A stretch of DNA of 64,000 bases from Burkholderia pseudomultivorans (GCF_001718415.1 NZ_CP013378.1:4526001-4590000); one strand, 5' to 3'. Positions 16,917 through 24,532 are shown, numbered from the stretch's first letter. The notes: generated by a model from the sequence alone, not told the origin. Made by a program: numbers and translations.

Positions 16917-18260
16917 GGGCCTGTCAGGAATTTTGTGTTTAAGGCATAACATGCTCCCAAGGAGAGTTTATGCCTCGCAAACCGAAAGCCCAGCCGGCGG
17001 CTCTGCCGGCGATTCCGGCCGAGCTGCTCGAGCAGTTCGGCAACGGTCCGATGACGGCCGAAGCCATCAACGCCGCGACGCTGGCGCTCAAGAAGGCGCT
17101 GATCGAACGGGCGCTGGGCGGCGAGATGAACCATCATCTCGGCTACCCTCCCGGTGCTGCCAAGCCGGTCAACGCCACGAATCAGCGCAACGGCAAAGGG
17201 GCCAAGACGGTTCTGACCGAAGACGGCCCGATCCGTATCGAGGTGCCGCGTGACCGCGACGGCAGCTTCGAACCCATCCTGATTCCCAAGCACGAACGGC
17301 GCTTCACGGGCTTCGACGACAAGATCGTCGCCATGTATGCCCGAGGCATGACCGTACGCGAGATTCAGGGCTTCTTGCTGGAACAGTACGGCACCGAGGT
17401 CTCGCCCGACTTCATCAGTTCGGTCACCGACGAGGTCATGGCCGAAGTAACCGCCTGGCAGGCCCGACCGCTTGAGCCGATGTATCCGGTCGTGTTTTTC
17501 GACGCACTGCGGGTCAAGATTCGCGAAGACGCCGTCGTGCGCAACAAGGCGGTCTATCTGGCGCTGGGCGTGCTGCCCGACGGCACGCGGGAAATCCTGG
17601 GCCTGTGGATCGAGAATACCGAGGGGGCCAAGTTCTGGATGAAGGTGTTCAACGATCTGAAGACGCGCGGCGTTCACGACATCCTGATTGCCGTCACGGA
17701 CGGGCTCAAGGGCATGCCCGAAGCGCTGGCCGCCGTGTTCCCGGCCACCACGCTGCAGACCTGCATCGTCCACCTCATCCGCAACAGCCTCGATTACGCC
17801 AGTTGGAAGGACCGCCGAGGCTTGGCCGCGGCGATCAAGCCGATCTACGCCGCTCCCAGCGCGGAAGCCGCTCAGGCCGAACTCGATGCGTTTGCGGATG
17901 GGCCGTGGGGTCAGAAATTCCCGACTGTCAGTAGCGCGTGGCGCAACGCCTGGGATCGCGTGATCCCGTTCTTTGCGTTTCCGCCGGGTGTGCGCAAGAT
18001 CATTTACACGACGAACGCGATTGAAAATATCAACTCGCAGTTGCGCAAGATCATCAAGACCCGTGGTCACTTCCCGACCGACGAGGCTGCCACCAAGCTC
18101 ATCTGGCTGGCCTTGCGCAACATCACCGCGAACTGGGGGAGCGCCGCTCACGACTGGAAGACGGCCATGAACCAATTCGCTATCCTTTACGCAGATCGAT
18201 TCGTTCGGCCTTCCGTGTAATTACTCCACCCGCCTTGAACACGGAAATCCTGACACCCCC
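16917..18260 (+). mobile_element. Complete IS256-family insertion sequence, 1344 bp
   Basis: Bounded by imperfect terminal inverted repeats of 29 bp (16917-16945 and 18232-18260). Both begin GGG and share the core TGTCAGGA; they differ at about six positions. An intact transposase gene fills the element, and perfect 8-bp direct repeats flank it. The insertion is between the Sel1-repeat gene and the type VI cassette and breaks no recognisable gene. Intact ends, intact gene and perfect duplication point to a recent insertion. Confidence 0.93.
16970..18220 (+). CDS. IS256-family (Mutator-like) transposase
   Basis: 416-residue DDE transposase. Catalytic residues are at the expected spacing: D178 in FFDALRVKIRED, D244 in VTDGLKG and E352 in TTNAIENINSQ. 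The family C-x2-H is C265/H268 (TCIVHLIRNSL). The N-terminal third carries the DNA-binding region (EMNHHLGYPPG). The frame is full length with no stop or shift, so the element may be active. A GGAG ribosome site lies just before the ATG. Confidence 0.96.
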   Translation: MPRKPKAQPAALPAIPAELLEQFGNGPMTAEAINAATLALKKALIERALGGEMNHHLGYPPGAAKPVNATNQRNGKGAKTVLTEDGPIRIEVPRDRDGSFEPILIPKHERRFTGFDDKIVAMYARGMTVREIQGFLLEQYGTEVSPDFISSVTDEVMAEVTAWQARPLEPMYPVVFFDALRVKIREDAVVRNKAVYLALGVLPDGTREILGLWIENTEGAKFWMKVFNDLKTRGVHDILIAVTDGLKGMPEALAAVFPATTLQTCIVHLIRNSLDYASWKDRRGLAAAIKPIYAAPSAEAAQAELDAFADGPWGQKFPTVSSAWRNAWDRVIPFFAFPPGVRKIIYTTNAIENINSQLRKIIKTRGHFPTDEAATKLIWLALRNITANWGSAAHDWKTAMNQFAILYADRFVRPSV

Positions 18261-18268
18261 GAAGGTGC
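18261..18268. repeat. Target-site duplication, right copy
   Basis: GAAGGTGC, exact match to the left copy at 16909-16916. Joining the two flanks without the IS restores a continuous intergenic sequence. Confidence 0.92.
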
Positions 18269-18316
18269 CGGCAGGCAGGCCTCGCCGCACATACGACACG
18301 ATGCCGCCAGCGCGGC

Positions 18317-18637
18317 TTATATCAGCCTTATCGATAGCATCGTGAGCCAGTGCGCAGCCACGAGCATGCTCAACAAGACCACCCATTGAATCGCGTTACG
18401 TCGCCTGCTGCCGAACAACACGGCTGCGACATAAAACAGGATCGATGGACCGAAAATGGCGGAGAGAAATCCCAGTCCCTCCACGAAGTCGACCGGGCAC
18501 GCGCCAATTTCCTTGCACCCATTCGTCACACAGCGCTGCGGGAAGCGCTGACAGATCTCGATATCAACACCGGCCCAGCCCCACCAGCTGACCAGTCCGA
18601 GAATCGCGAAGATAATCGCAACGCCCTGACGCCTCAT
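18317..18637 (-). CDS. Small three-helix membrane protein, candidate immunity protein for the Tae4 effector
   Basis: 106 residues; no family recognised. Helices are predicted at about 5-23, 56-75 and 84-102. Between helices 1 and 2 lies a 30-residue segment with four cysteines (C29, C36, C41, C47), likely periplasmic and disulfide-bonded. The start at 18637 overlaps the amidase stop as ATGA. Only about 120 bp of pre-insertion DNA separates this gene from the convergent Sel1 gene, so no other immunity gene fits in the cassette. Known Tae4 immunity proteins (Tai4) are soluble periplasmic proteins, so the immunity role is inference from position. A secretion accessory role is the alternative. 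Confidence 0.7.
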   Translation of the reverse strand: MRRQGVAIIFAILGLVSWWGWAGVDIEICQRFPQRCVTNGCKEIGACPVDFVEGLGFLSAIFGPSILFYVAAVLFGSRRRNAIQWVVLLSMLVAAHWLTMLSIRLI

Positions 18638-19251
18638 CGGACTTCCCAGAACAGGATGCGATTCGAGTTTCCCAGGTCGGACCAGCCCATTGCGCTTCCA
18701 GGCCGAAAAGATCGTCGGCCGAGCTGACGCCCGATCGCTGCTAATGCGTTGAGTGGACTGCTTATGGTCAGGCGCGTGCCGTTCCATAGATCGATATGCC
18801 CGCCACTGGCGTTTTCCGCGCGCTCACCCGCCCGGGTCCAATAACCGTCGAACATCACAATACCGGTTCGACCTTTGATTTTCGCCTCCCAGTCTCGCCC
18901 GGTAATGTTCTCGCCCCTCCCCAACCCCGCGAACGGCAACAATTCCAGCCACGCGCCCAACTCGTTGGCGCGCGTGGCCGTCGCTTTCCCGTCCAGCAGG
19001 ATTCGCCCGATACTCGGCTGGCCACCGAGCGGCTTGATCAGCCTTGACGAAAAAGACTTCATTTCAATACCGACGCCATGAAAGGCAACGCTCATGCGAA
19101 TAGCACATTGGTTGGTATAAGCCGGATTCTCATAGGGATTGCCTGACGGGTAGGCGTCCCACAGTTCCTTGAATGTTATCGCCCTCAGTTGCACGCCCTT
19201 GATGGAATCAGGCGTCGTGTTCGTTCTTATCGTCGTCGGCCTGTTTGGCAT
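18634..19251 (-). CDS. tae4: Type VI secretion amidase effector, Tae4 family
   Basis: 205-residue predicted peptidoglycan amidase (NlpC/P60-like cysteine peptidase) injected into rival periplasm. Family hallmarks are the FKELWDAYPSGNP opening (27-39), catalytic cysteine C49 in NQCAIRMSVAF and catalytic H152 with D154 in GGHIDLWNG. The GRTGIVMFDGYW segment (127-138) is also typical. The start at 19251 gives a 1-bp TGATG overlap with the upstream PAAR gene. There is no signal peptide, as expected for T6SS cargo. No structural T6SS genes are in the window, so this is an orphan cassette that must use a secretion machine encoded elsewhere. Confidence 0.88.
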   Translation of the reverse strand: MPNRPTTIRTNTTPDSIKGVQLRAITFKELWDAYPSGNPYENPAYTNQCAIRMSVAFHGVGIEMKSFSSRLIKPLGGQPSIGRILLDGKATATRANELGAWLELLPFAGLGRGENITGRDWEAKIKGRTGIVMFDGYWTRAGERAENASGGHIDLWNGTRLTISSPLNALAAIGRQLGRRSFRPGSAMGWSDLGNSNRILFWEVR

Positions 19252-19844
19252 CACGTCCAGTCCTTGTGCATAAGGGCATCTTCGCCCCAATAGATCGTGT
19301 AGCTGTCGGCACTCTCTGAGTGGATTCGCGGCAACAGGCCATTACTGTTTATGTGCCCTGACAACGTACGCCCGTCACTCATTTCGATCAGGTATGGGTA
19401 GCTCTGCGGTAACGTGGTGCCTATGCCAGCACGCACCTGTTCGTCGTAACCAACAGACATATCGGCCTGTGCCCCCTTCTGCTCCTCGACCATCGCGACA
19501 CTTACAGCCGGGACACGTTTGGCTCCCTTCGGCGGCTCTACTTCGTGCGACTCGAAGATCATCATCATGCTGCGTTCGGCATAGAAAGTCGGCGGCGGAT
19601 TGCACCCACAGACATTGATATCGCCGCTCAATGCCCATGGCTGACCGTTCGGCGCGGTGCCTGGCTTGCGTACTCCCGTCGGTGAAATAAATCCTTCCTG
19701 ATTGCAGGCCGCGCAGTAAGTCTTCATATAAAGCGTGGCGATATTCACGCTCGGCGGCGGATTCGAACAGGTCACACCCTCGAGCCCCTCGATAATCACC
19801 GCGCTGCCGCCACGATCACCCTTGGCGAGAAAATAACGAATCAT
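19251..19844 (-). CDS. PAAR-domain spike protein with C-terminal beta domain
   Basis: 197 residues. Residues 1-100 form a PAAR-like spike tip: MIRYFLAKGDRGGSAVIIEG start, then Cys-rich TYCAACNQEGF and GDINVCGCNPPP segments able to bind a metal. Residues about 122-190 (YDEQVRAGIG, YLIEMSDGRTLSGHINSNG, YTIYWGEDAL) resemble the transthyretin-like extension often found behind PAAR domains, which docks effectors. It overlaps both neighbours by 1-4 bp and lies directly before the amidase, so it most likely carries Tae4 on the VgrG tip. Confidence 0.8.
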   Translation of the reverse strand: MIRYFLAKGDRGGSAVIIEGLEGVTCSNPPPSVNIATLYMKTYCAACNQEGFISPTGVRKPGTAPNGQPWALSGDINVCGCNPPPTFYAERSMMMIFESHEVEPPKGAKRVPAVSVAMVEEQKGAQADMSVGYDEQVRAGIGTTLPQSYPYLIEMSDGRTLSGHINSNGLLPRIHSESADSYTIYWGEDALMHKDWT

Positions 19845-20518
19845 TCGGCGCCGCCTCGGCGAATCACCGCCGAATGTTTCACGACCGTGAAGGTGTCGGC
19901 AGATACAAGACCGTTACGGTCCGGACTGTCCGTAAAGGTGTCACCGTTATCCAGTTCACCACCGACGAAAGCCAGAGGCTCGAAGCTGCGGTCATCCGTC
20001 AGCCCGAGACCGCTGATGATTCGTGCAGTCGAGCCATCCGCATAGTGAACAAGATCGCCTATCACACCGGCGTTGCCGAGGCGAACGCCGGTATCCCACT
20101 TGCCGGTCGCTTCGCGTAGCACGCCACCCCGCGCAGTCGTCGCCCCCCTGACCGCCAGCCGATAGCGCTGCGGCGCCGGCAGCGGTACATAGCTGGCATC
20201 GAACAATCCATCGATAGTCTCGCCTGGCGGCACATGGATTCCCCACCAGCGCTGAAGCGTTTCGACAATACAGTCGCCATTGCTCAATCGACTGCCCACC
20301 AGCGCAAGCGGCTTGTCGCTACCAATCGCGTACTCGCCTGCGCCGTCCGCAATTACCGCCTCGCTGCCGTCTTCGTAGGTCACGATATCACCGACTCGGG
20401 CAACAGCAAGCCCGGCGACGGTCAATTCGCTGCTGGCCTTGGTTACGCGCCCGCCTCGTTCGGTAAGCGCGCCGATGGTGGCGAAAAGATGGGTCGGCGC
20501 CGCTCGCTCGTTCTTCAT
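19841..20518 (-). CDS. Double-PAAR-repeat protein, first gene of the T6SS cassette
   Basis: 225 residues with two related modules. Module 1 (about 11-95) has RGGRVTKASSEL, GDIVTYEDGSEAVIADG and PLALVGSRLSNGD. Module 2 (about 122-205) has RGGVLREATGKW, GDLVHYADGSTARIISG and PLAFVGGELDNGD. This pattern is the PAAR-like fold used by T6SS spikes. A strong AAAGGAG ribosome site fixes the start at 20518. The stop overlaps the next PAAR gene as ATGA. Having two PAAR proteins in one small cassette is unusual; one may be an adaptor rather than a tip. Confidence 0.75.
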   Translation of the reverse strand: MKNERAAPTHLFATIGALTERGGRVTKASSELTVAGLAVARVGDIVTYEDGSEAVIADGAGEYAIGSDKPLALVGSRLSNGDCIVETLQRWWGIHVPPGETIDGLFDASYVPLPAPQRYRLAVRGATTARGGVLREATGKWDTGVRLGNAGVIGDLVHYADGSTARIISGLGLTDDRSFEPLAFVGGELDNGDTFTDSPDRNGLVSADTFTVVKHSAVIRRGGAE

Positions 20519-20834
20519 CGGAATCTCCTTTCTCGACGATTTGGTGAAAATTGCCGTACCCAAATTTGCGTAAGCAAGAACGGAAATTCAATGAGACAAA
20601 TTCGAAATCCTTATCAATCGGTGTCGTTTTAGTATGTTTACGCAATAAGAGACAGACCGGTCGAGACGCACCTATTCAGCCCAGCAGGGACTTGCACTTG
20701 TGTTCGGCTATACCGGGCACAACGCCCGCCCGATCGAACCGGCTGTGCATTTCGCCGTTCAGTGACATTTTGCGACTACGACGCCCTCCTCAAACTTCCG
20801 AGCACCGCCGCCCCCTGTCGCTACAATAAGCGCC
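20519..20834. other. Cassette promoter region and island/core junction
   Basis: The first 150 bp are much more AT-rich than the genome and should hold the minus-strand promoter of the PAAR operon. From about 20690 the composition returns toward core. A GGGC-ACAAC-GCCC hairpin lies near 20716-20728. The birA promoter lies at the right end. No direct repeat marking an integration site was found. Confidence 0.5.
20822..20827 (+). promoter_or_regulatory. birA -10 element
   Basis: TACAAT in the context CGCTACAATAAG, only 8 bp before the birA ATG. Transcription would start at or close to the start codon, giving a leaderless or nearly leaderless mRNA. Confidence 0.4.
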
Positions 20835-21758
20835 ATGAACACCCCCACCTCCCCCGACACGCCCGAATCCGGCGCCGCGCACATCGCGCGCAACCGGCTC
20901 GACGCGCACCTGGACGCCGCGCCGCGCGCGTGGCCGCTCGACATCGTCGCCGCCACCGGCTCGACCAACGCCGACCTCGCCGCCCGCCTGAAGGCGCTGC
21001 CGCGCGCCGCGAACGCGCTGCCCGCGCCGCTCGTGCGCGTCGCGTTCGAGCAGACGGCCGGACGCGGCCGGCAAGGCCGGCCGTGGTTCGCGCAGCCCGG
21101 CAACGCGCTGCTGTGCTCGGTCGGCTGCATCGTGCCGCGCCCGGTCGACGCGCTCGGCGGCCTGAGCATCGCGATCGGCGTCGCGCTCGCCGAAGGACTC
21201 GCCGCCCTGCCGCTCGACGCCCGCACGCGCGTCGCCGTCAAATGGCCGAACGACCTGCTGCTGACGGCCGACGACGACGACGGCACGCCGCGCATCGTCG
21301 GCAAGCTCGCGGGGATCCTGCTGGAAACCGTCTGGACCACCGCCGACGCCACCGCCGTCGTGATCGGCTTCGGCATCAACGTGCGCGGCGCGGAAGCCGT
21401 GGCGACGGAAGTCGACGCGCTGCGCGCCCGCGACGCCAGGCTGGCGAGCGGCCTGCCGCCGGCCGCGCTGTCGGCCGGATGGGCGTCCGCGAACCTGACC
21501 GATACGCTCGCCGCCTCGCTGAACGCGCTCACGCCTGCGCTCGCGCAGTTCGCCAGCGACGGGCTCGCGCCGTTCCTGCCGCGCTGGCATGCGCTGCATG
21601 CGTATGCGGGACGCGAAGTCGTGCTGCTCGAACAGGGCGTCGAACGCGCGCGCGGCATCGCGACGGGCATCGACGCGGCCGGCCAGTTGCTGCTCGACAC
21701 GCCGAACGGCCCGCAGGCGATCGCCGCCGGCGACGTCTCGCTGCGCGAAGCGCAATGA
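20835..21758 (+). CDS. birA: Biotin--[acetyl-CoA-carboxylase] ligase, monofunctional
   Basis: 307-residue enzyme that activates biotin as biotinyl-AMP and attaches it to the biotin carrier of acetyl-CoA carboxylase and related enzymes. The biotin/AMP loop is GRGRQG (76-81), KWPND is at 136-140 and the catalytic-site lysine is K157 in GKLAGILLE. Residues 1-35 are short and lack the winged-helix DNA-binding domain of E. coli BirA, so it should not repress the bio operon itself. The stop overlaps coaX as ATGA. Confidence 0.95.
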   Translation: MNTPTSPDTPESGAAHIARNRLDAHLDAAPRAWPLDIVAATGSTNADLAARLKALPRAANALPAPLVRVAFEQTAGRGRQGRPWFAQPGNALLCSVGCIVPRPVDALGGLSIAIGVALAEGLAALPLDARTRVAVKWPNDLLLTADDDDGTPRIVGKLAGILLETVWTTADATAVVIGFGINVRGAEAVATEVDALRARDARLASGLPPAALSAGWASANLTDTLAASLNALTPALAQFASDGLAPFLPRWHALHAYAGREVVLLEQGVERARGIATGIDAAGQLLLDTPNGPQAIAAGDVSLREAQ

Positions 21759-22543
21759 GCGAACCGCATCTGCTGATCGACGCGGGCAACAGCCGGATCA
21801 AGTGGGCGCTCGCCGATGCGCAGCGCATGCTGGTCGAGACCGGCGCATTCGGCCACACGCGCGACGGCGGCGCCGATCCGGACTGGGCGAAGCTGCCGCG
21901 CCCGTGCGGCGCATGGATCTCGAACGTCGCCGGCGCCGACGTCGCCGCGCGGCTCGATGCGCTGCTCGACGCGCACTGGCCGGGCCTGCCGCGCACGACG
22001 ATCCGTTCGCAGCCCGCGCAATGCGGCGTGACGAACGGCTATACGACGCCCGAACAGCTCGGCAGCGACCGCTGGGCCGGCCTGATCGGCGCACGCGCGG
22101 CGTTTCCGGACGAGCATCTGCTGATCGCGACGTTCGGCACCGCCACGACGCTCGAAGCGCTGCGCGCGGACGGCCGCTTCACCGGCGGGCTGATCGCGCC
22201 GGGCTGGGCGCTGATGATGCGCGCGCTCGGCACGCACACCGCGCAGCTCCCGACGCTGACGACCGACATCGCGAGCGGGCTGCTCGCGGGTGCGCAGGCC
22301 GAGCCGTTCCAGGTCGACACGCCGCGCTCGCTGTCGGCCGGCTGTCTGTATGCGCAGGCGGGGCTGATCGAGCGCGCGTGGCGCGACCTCGCCGACGCGT
22401 GGCAGGCGCCGGTGCGGCTCGTGCTCGCGGGCGGCGCGGCCGACGACGTCGCGCGCGCGCTGACGCTGCCGCATACGCGGCACGATGCGCTGATCCTGTC
22501 CGGACTCGCGCTGATTGCCGCGTCGACGGCGACGGCCGCCTGA
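21755..22543 (+). CDS. coaX: Type III pantothenate kinase
   Basis: 262-residue ASKHA-fold kinase catalysing the first step of coenzyme A synthesis, phosphorylation of pantothenate. Phosphate-1 motif [12 protein letters not shown] (6-17), the [11 protein letters not shown] pantothenate/phosphate-2 region and the IATFGTATT phosphate loop are all present. Type III enzymes need a monovalent cation and are not feedback-inhibited by CoA (family knowledge). Translationally coupled to birA through a 4-bp overlap; the same birA-coaX pair is common in beta-proteobacteria. Confidence 0.95.
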   Translation: MSEPHLLIDAGNSRIKWALADAQRMLVETGAFGHTRDGGADPDWAKLPRPCGAWISNVAGADVAARLDALLDAHWPGLPRTTIRSQPAQCGVTNGYTTPEQLGSDRWAGLIGARAAFPDEHLLIATFGTATTLEALRADGRFTGGLIAPGWALMMRALGTHTAQLPTLTTDIASGLLAGAQAEPFQVDTPRSLSAGCLYAQAGLIERAWRDLADAWQAPVRLVLAGGAADDVARALTLPHTRHDALILSGLALIAASTATAA

Positions 22544-22650
22544 CGCAGACGCGCATCGACGCCGGCCCGCGCGGGCGACGATCGACGGCATGACGCCGCC
22601 GCAACGCCGGTACTGCCGCGCAATCGCCGCACCGGCCGTCGCCGCAAACG

Positions 22651-22676
22651 GCAAAAAGCCGGCCACGTGGCCGGCT
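22651..22676 (-). terminator. Minus-strand terminator: perfect 20-bp palindrome plus T-run
   Basis: AGCCGGCCACGTGGCCGGCT is its own reverse complement; on the minus strand it is followed by TTTTTGC. It would stop rfaE2 transcripts that read antisense through the small gene at 22706. It may also slow coaX transcripts from the other side. Confidence 0.6.
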
Positions 22677-22705
22677 CGACTGAATGACGACAGGGAGTCT
22701 CGACG

Positions 22706-22948
22706 ATGCTGCGCTGGTTGATCGCTGTTCTCTTTCTCGCCAACCTGCTCGCGGCCGCGCTCGCGAACGGGCTGTTCGGGCCGCTGCCCGCAGCCGGCCC
22801 GCGCGAGCCTGGCCTGCTGTCACGCCAGGTGCAGCCCGACGCGCTGCACGCGATGCCGCTCGCGCAGGCGGTCGATCAGCCGGTCGTCGGCGGGCCGATC
22901 GCGCCGCCCGGCGTCGACACCGAGCCGCTCGCGGCGCCCGCGCACTGA
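22706..22948 (+). CDS. Small exported or membrane peptide, unknown function
   Basis: 80 residues. One hydrophobic helix (2-21, WLIAVLFLANLLAAALANG) is followed by a Pro/Ala/Leu-rich tail with PLAQAVDQPVVGGP. A GGGAG ribosome site lies at a good distance from the ATG. Relatives are found after coaX in Burkholderia-type genomes (recalled neighbourhood, not searched). No function recognised. It lies between coaX and the convergent rfaE2 gene. Confidence 0.6.
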   Translation: MLRWLIAVLFLANLLAAALANGLFGPLPAAGPREPGLLSRQVQPDALHAMPLAQAVDQPVVGGPIAPPGVDTEPLAAPAH

Positions 22949-22987
22949 CGGCGCACGGCCGCGACGCTGGCGGCTGCTCGCGGCCGC

Positions 22988-23473
22988 TTACGGCTGCTGC
23001 GCGCGCACCTTCTTCAGCAGCGCGGTGGTCGAGCGATCGTGCTCGAACGGAATCGCGAGCGCGCGGCCGCCCCAGCCGCGCACGATGGCCGATTCCGGCA
23101 GCGCGTCCATGTCGTAGTCGCCGCCCTTCACGAGGATGTCCGGATGGACGGCCTCGATCAGCGAGACCGGCGTCTTTTCCTCGAACTTCACGACCCAGTC
23201 GACGCTCTCCAGCGCCGCGAGCAGCGCCATCCGGTCGTCCTCGCGGTTGATCGGCCGGTCGTCGCCCTTGCCGAGCATCCGCACCGACGCGTCGCTGTTC
23301 ACGCCGACGATCAGGCAGGCGCCGAGCGCCTTCGCGTCGGCGAGATAGGTGACGTGGCCGCGATGCAGGATGTCGAATACGCCGTTCGTGAACACGACGG
23401 GCGACGGCAGCGAAGCGCGCAGCGCGACGAGGGCATCGCGGGTGATCAGCTTGCGTTCGAAGGTGACGGGCAT
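22988..23473 (-). CDS. rfaE2: D-glycero-beta-D-manno-heptose 1-phosphate adenylyltransferase
   Basis: 161-residue nucleotidyltransferase making ADP-heptose for the lipopolysaccharide inner core. The phosphate-binding segment TNGVFDILHRGHV (29-41) contains the HxGH motif, and the C-terminal DRSTTALLKKV is typical. It corresponds to the C-terminal half of E. coli HldE; the kinase half is a separate gene elsewhere. Also called hldC. Possibly transcribed alone; a terminator lies about 310 bp downstream. Confidence 0.93.
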   Translation of the reverse strand: MPVTFERKLITRDALVALRASLPSPVVFTNGVFDILHRGHVTYLADAKALGACLIVGVNSDASVRMLGKGDDRPINREDDRMALLAALESVDWVVKFEEKTPVSLIEAVHPDILVKGGDYDMDALPESAIVRGWGGRALAIPFEHDRSTTALLKKVRAQQP

Positions 23474-23542
23474 GATGAAGGCCGGGGAGAATGGACGACA
23501 AGTGCGGCCGCGCGCCCGCAGGCGCCGGACGGCCGCGCCAGA

Positions 23543-23573
23543 TAAAAAGCCCGCCGGACGGATCGGGCGGGCT
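23543..23573 (-). terminator. Terminator of the ferritin-like gene
   Basis: On the minus strand, AGCCCGCC ... GGCGGGCT forms an 8-bp stem followed by TTTTTATC, 80 bp after the stop at 23654. It also separates that gene from rfaE2. Confidence 0.75.
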
Positions 23574-23653
23574 TCACGTGGCTCGCGCGACGCAGCGTGC
23601 GGCGCGCCGGCGGTGCATCGCGCCGGAGCCGCCGCTGCATACGGCGGCCGGCC

Positions 23654-24532
23654 TCAGGCCGGCTGCGCGGCCGACGACGGGCCGCCTTCGGACTGCAGGC
23701 GCCCCGTGACTTCCTTGCGATAGCGGTTCAGTTCCTGCGCGGTCGCGAACGTGCGCTCGAACAGGATCGACAGGTTGTGCAGGATGCGCTCGACGACCTT
23801 CTTTTCCCATTCGCCGTCGAAGCGGATCTGCTCGTCGAGCCAGCGCTCGAGCCATTCCGGATCGGGCAGGCGCGACTGCACGGTGTCGCGCGGGAACAGC
23901 GCCTGGTTCACGTGCAGGTTGGTCGGGTGCAGCGGCTTTTCGGTGCGGCGCGCCGACGCCATCAGCACGCCGATCTTCGCGAACGCCGCACGCGCGACGT
24001 CGCCGCAGTTGTTCAGCGCCTTCTTCATGTAGCGCAGGTACGCGCCGCCGTGGCGCGCCTCGTCGCGCGAGATCGTCTCGTAGATGTGCTTGATGACCGG
24101 CTCCGTGTGCCAGTCGGCCGCGCAGCGGTACCAGTGGTTCAGGCGGATCTCGCCGCAGAAGTGCAGCATCAGCGTCTCGAGCGGCGGCGCCGGATCGAAC
24201 TCGAAGCGCACCGCGTGCAGCTCCTCCTCGCTCGGCACCATTTCCGGCTTGAAGCGGCGCAGGTATTCCATCAGCACCAGCGAATGCTTCTGCTCCTCGA
24301 AGAACCACACGCTCATGAACGCGGAAAAATCGCTGTCGTGCTGGTTGTCGCGCAGGAACATCTCCGTGGCGGGCAGTGCCGACCATTCGGTGATCGCGTT
24401 CATCTTGATCGTCCTCGCCTGCTCGTCGGTGAGCAGCGAAGCGTCGAACTTGTCCCACGGAATGTCCTTCTCCATGTCCCAGCGGACGGCTTCGAGCGAC
24501 TTGTAAAGTTCCGGATAAAGCATGGTGTTCAT
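23654..24532 (-). CDS. Ferritin-like di-iron protein related to acyl-ACP desaturases
   Basis: 292 residues, all-helical. Candidate iron ligands are E/H pairs in FFEEQKHSLVLMEYL (about 78-92), the glutamate in HFCGEIRLNHWYR and EARH in SRDEARHGGAYL. This E-x-x-H spacing matches the ferritin-like fold shared by soluble desaturases and N-oxygenases. The substrate cannot be told; annotation in relatives is usually just 'ferritin-like'. The start was placed at the ATG at 24532 (MNTMLYPELYKSL). A long frame upstream is not coding. It has an upstream gap of about 450 bp. Confidence 0.82.
   Translation of the reverse strand: MNTMLYPELYKSLEAVRWDMEKDIPWDKFDASLLTDEQARTIKMNAITEWSALPATEMFLRDNQHDSDFSAFMSVWFFEEQKHSLVLMEYLRRFKPEMVPSEEELHAVRFEFDPAPPLETLMLHFCGEIRLNHWYRCAADWHTEPVIKHIYETISRDEARHGGAYLRYMKKALNNCGDVARAAFAKIGVLMASARRTEKPLHPTNLHVNQALFPRDTVQSRLPDPEWLERWLDEQIRFDGEWEKKVVERILHNLSILFERTFATAQELNRYRKEVTGRLQSEGGPSSAAQPA

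Noticed and set aside
18221..18316. A second immunity gene or a gene broken by the IS element
   Set aside because: Removing the IS and one duplication leaves about 120 bp of intergenic DNA with no open frame of useful size between the cassette and the Sel1 gene.
20689..20760. A stretch that recalls mobile-element or group II intron ends
   Set aside because: I cannot place it in any known family, there is no reverse transcriptase or transposase, and the resemblance is only by eye.
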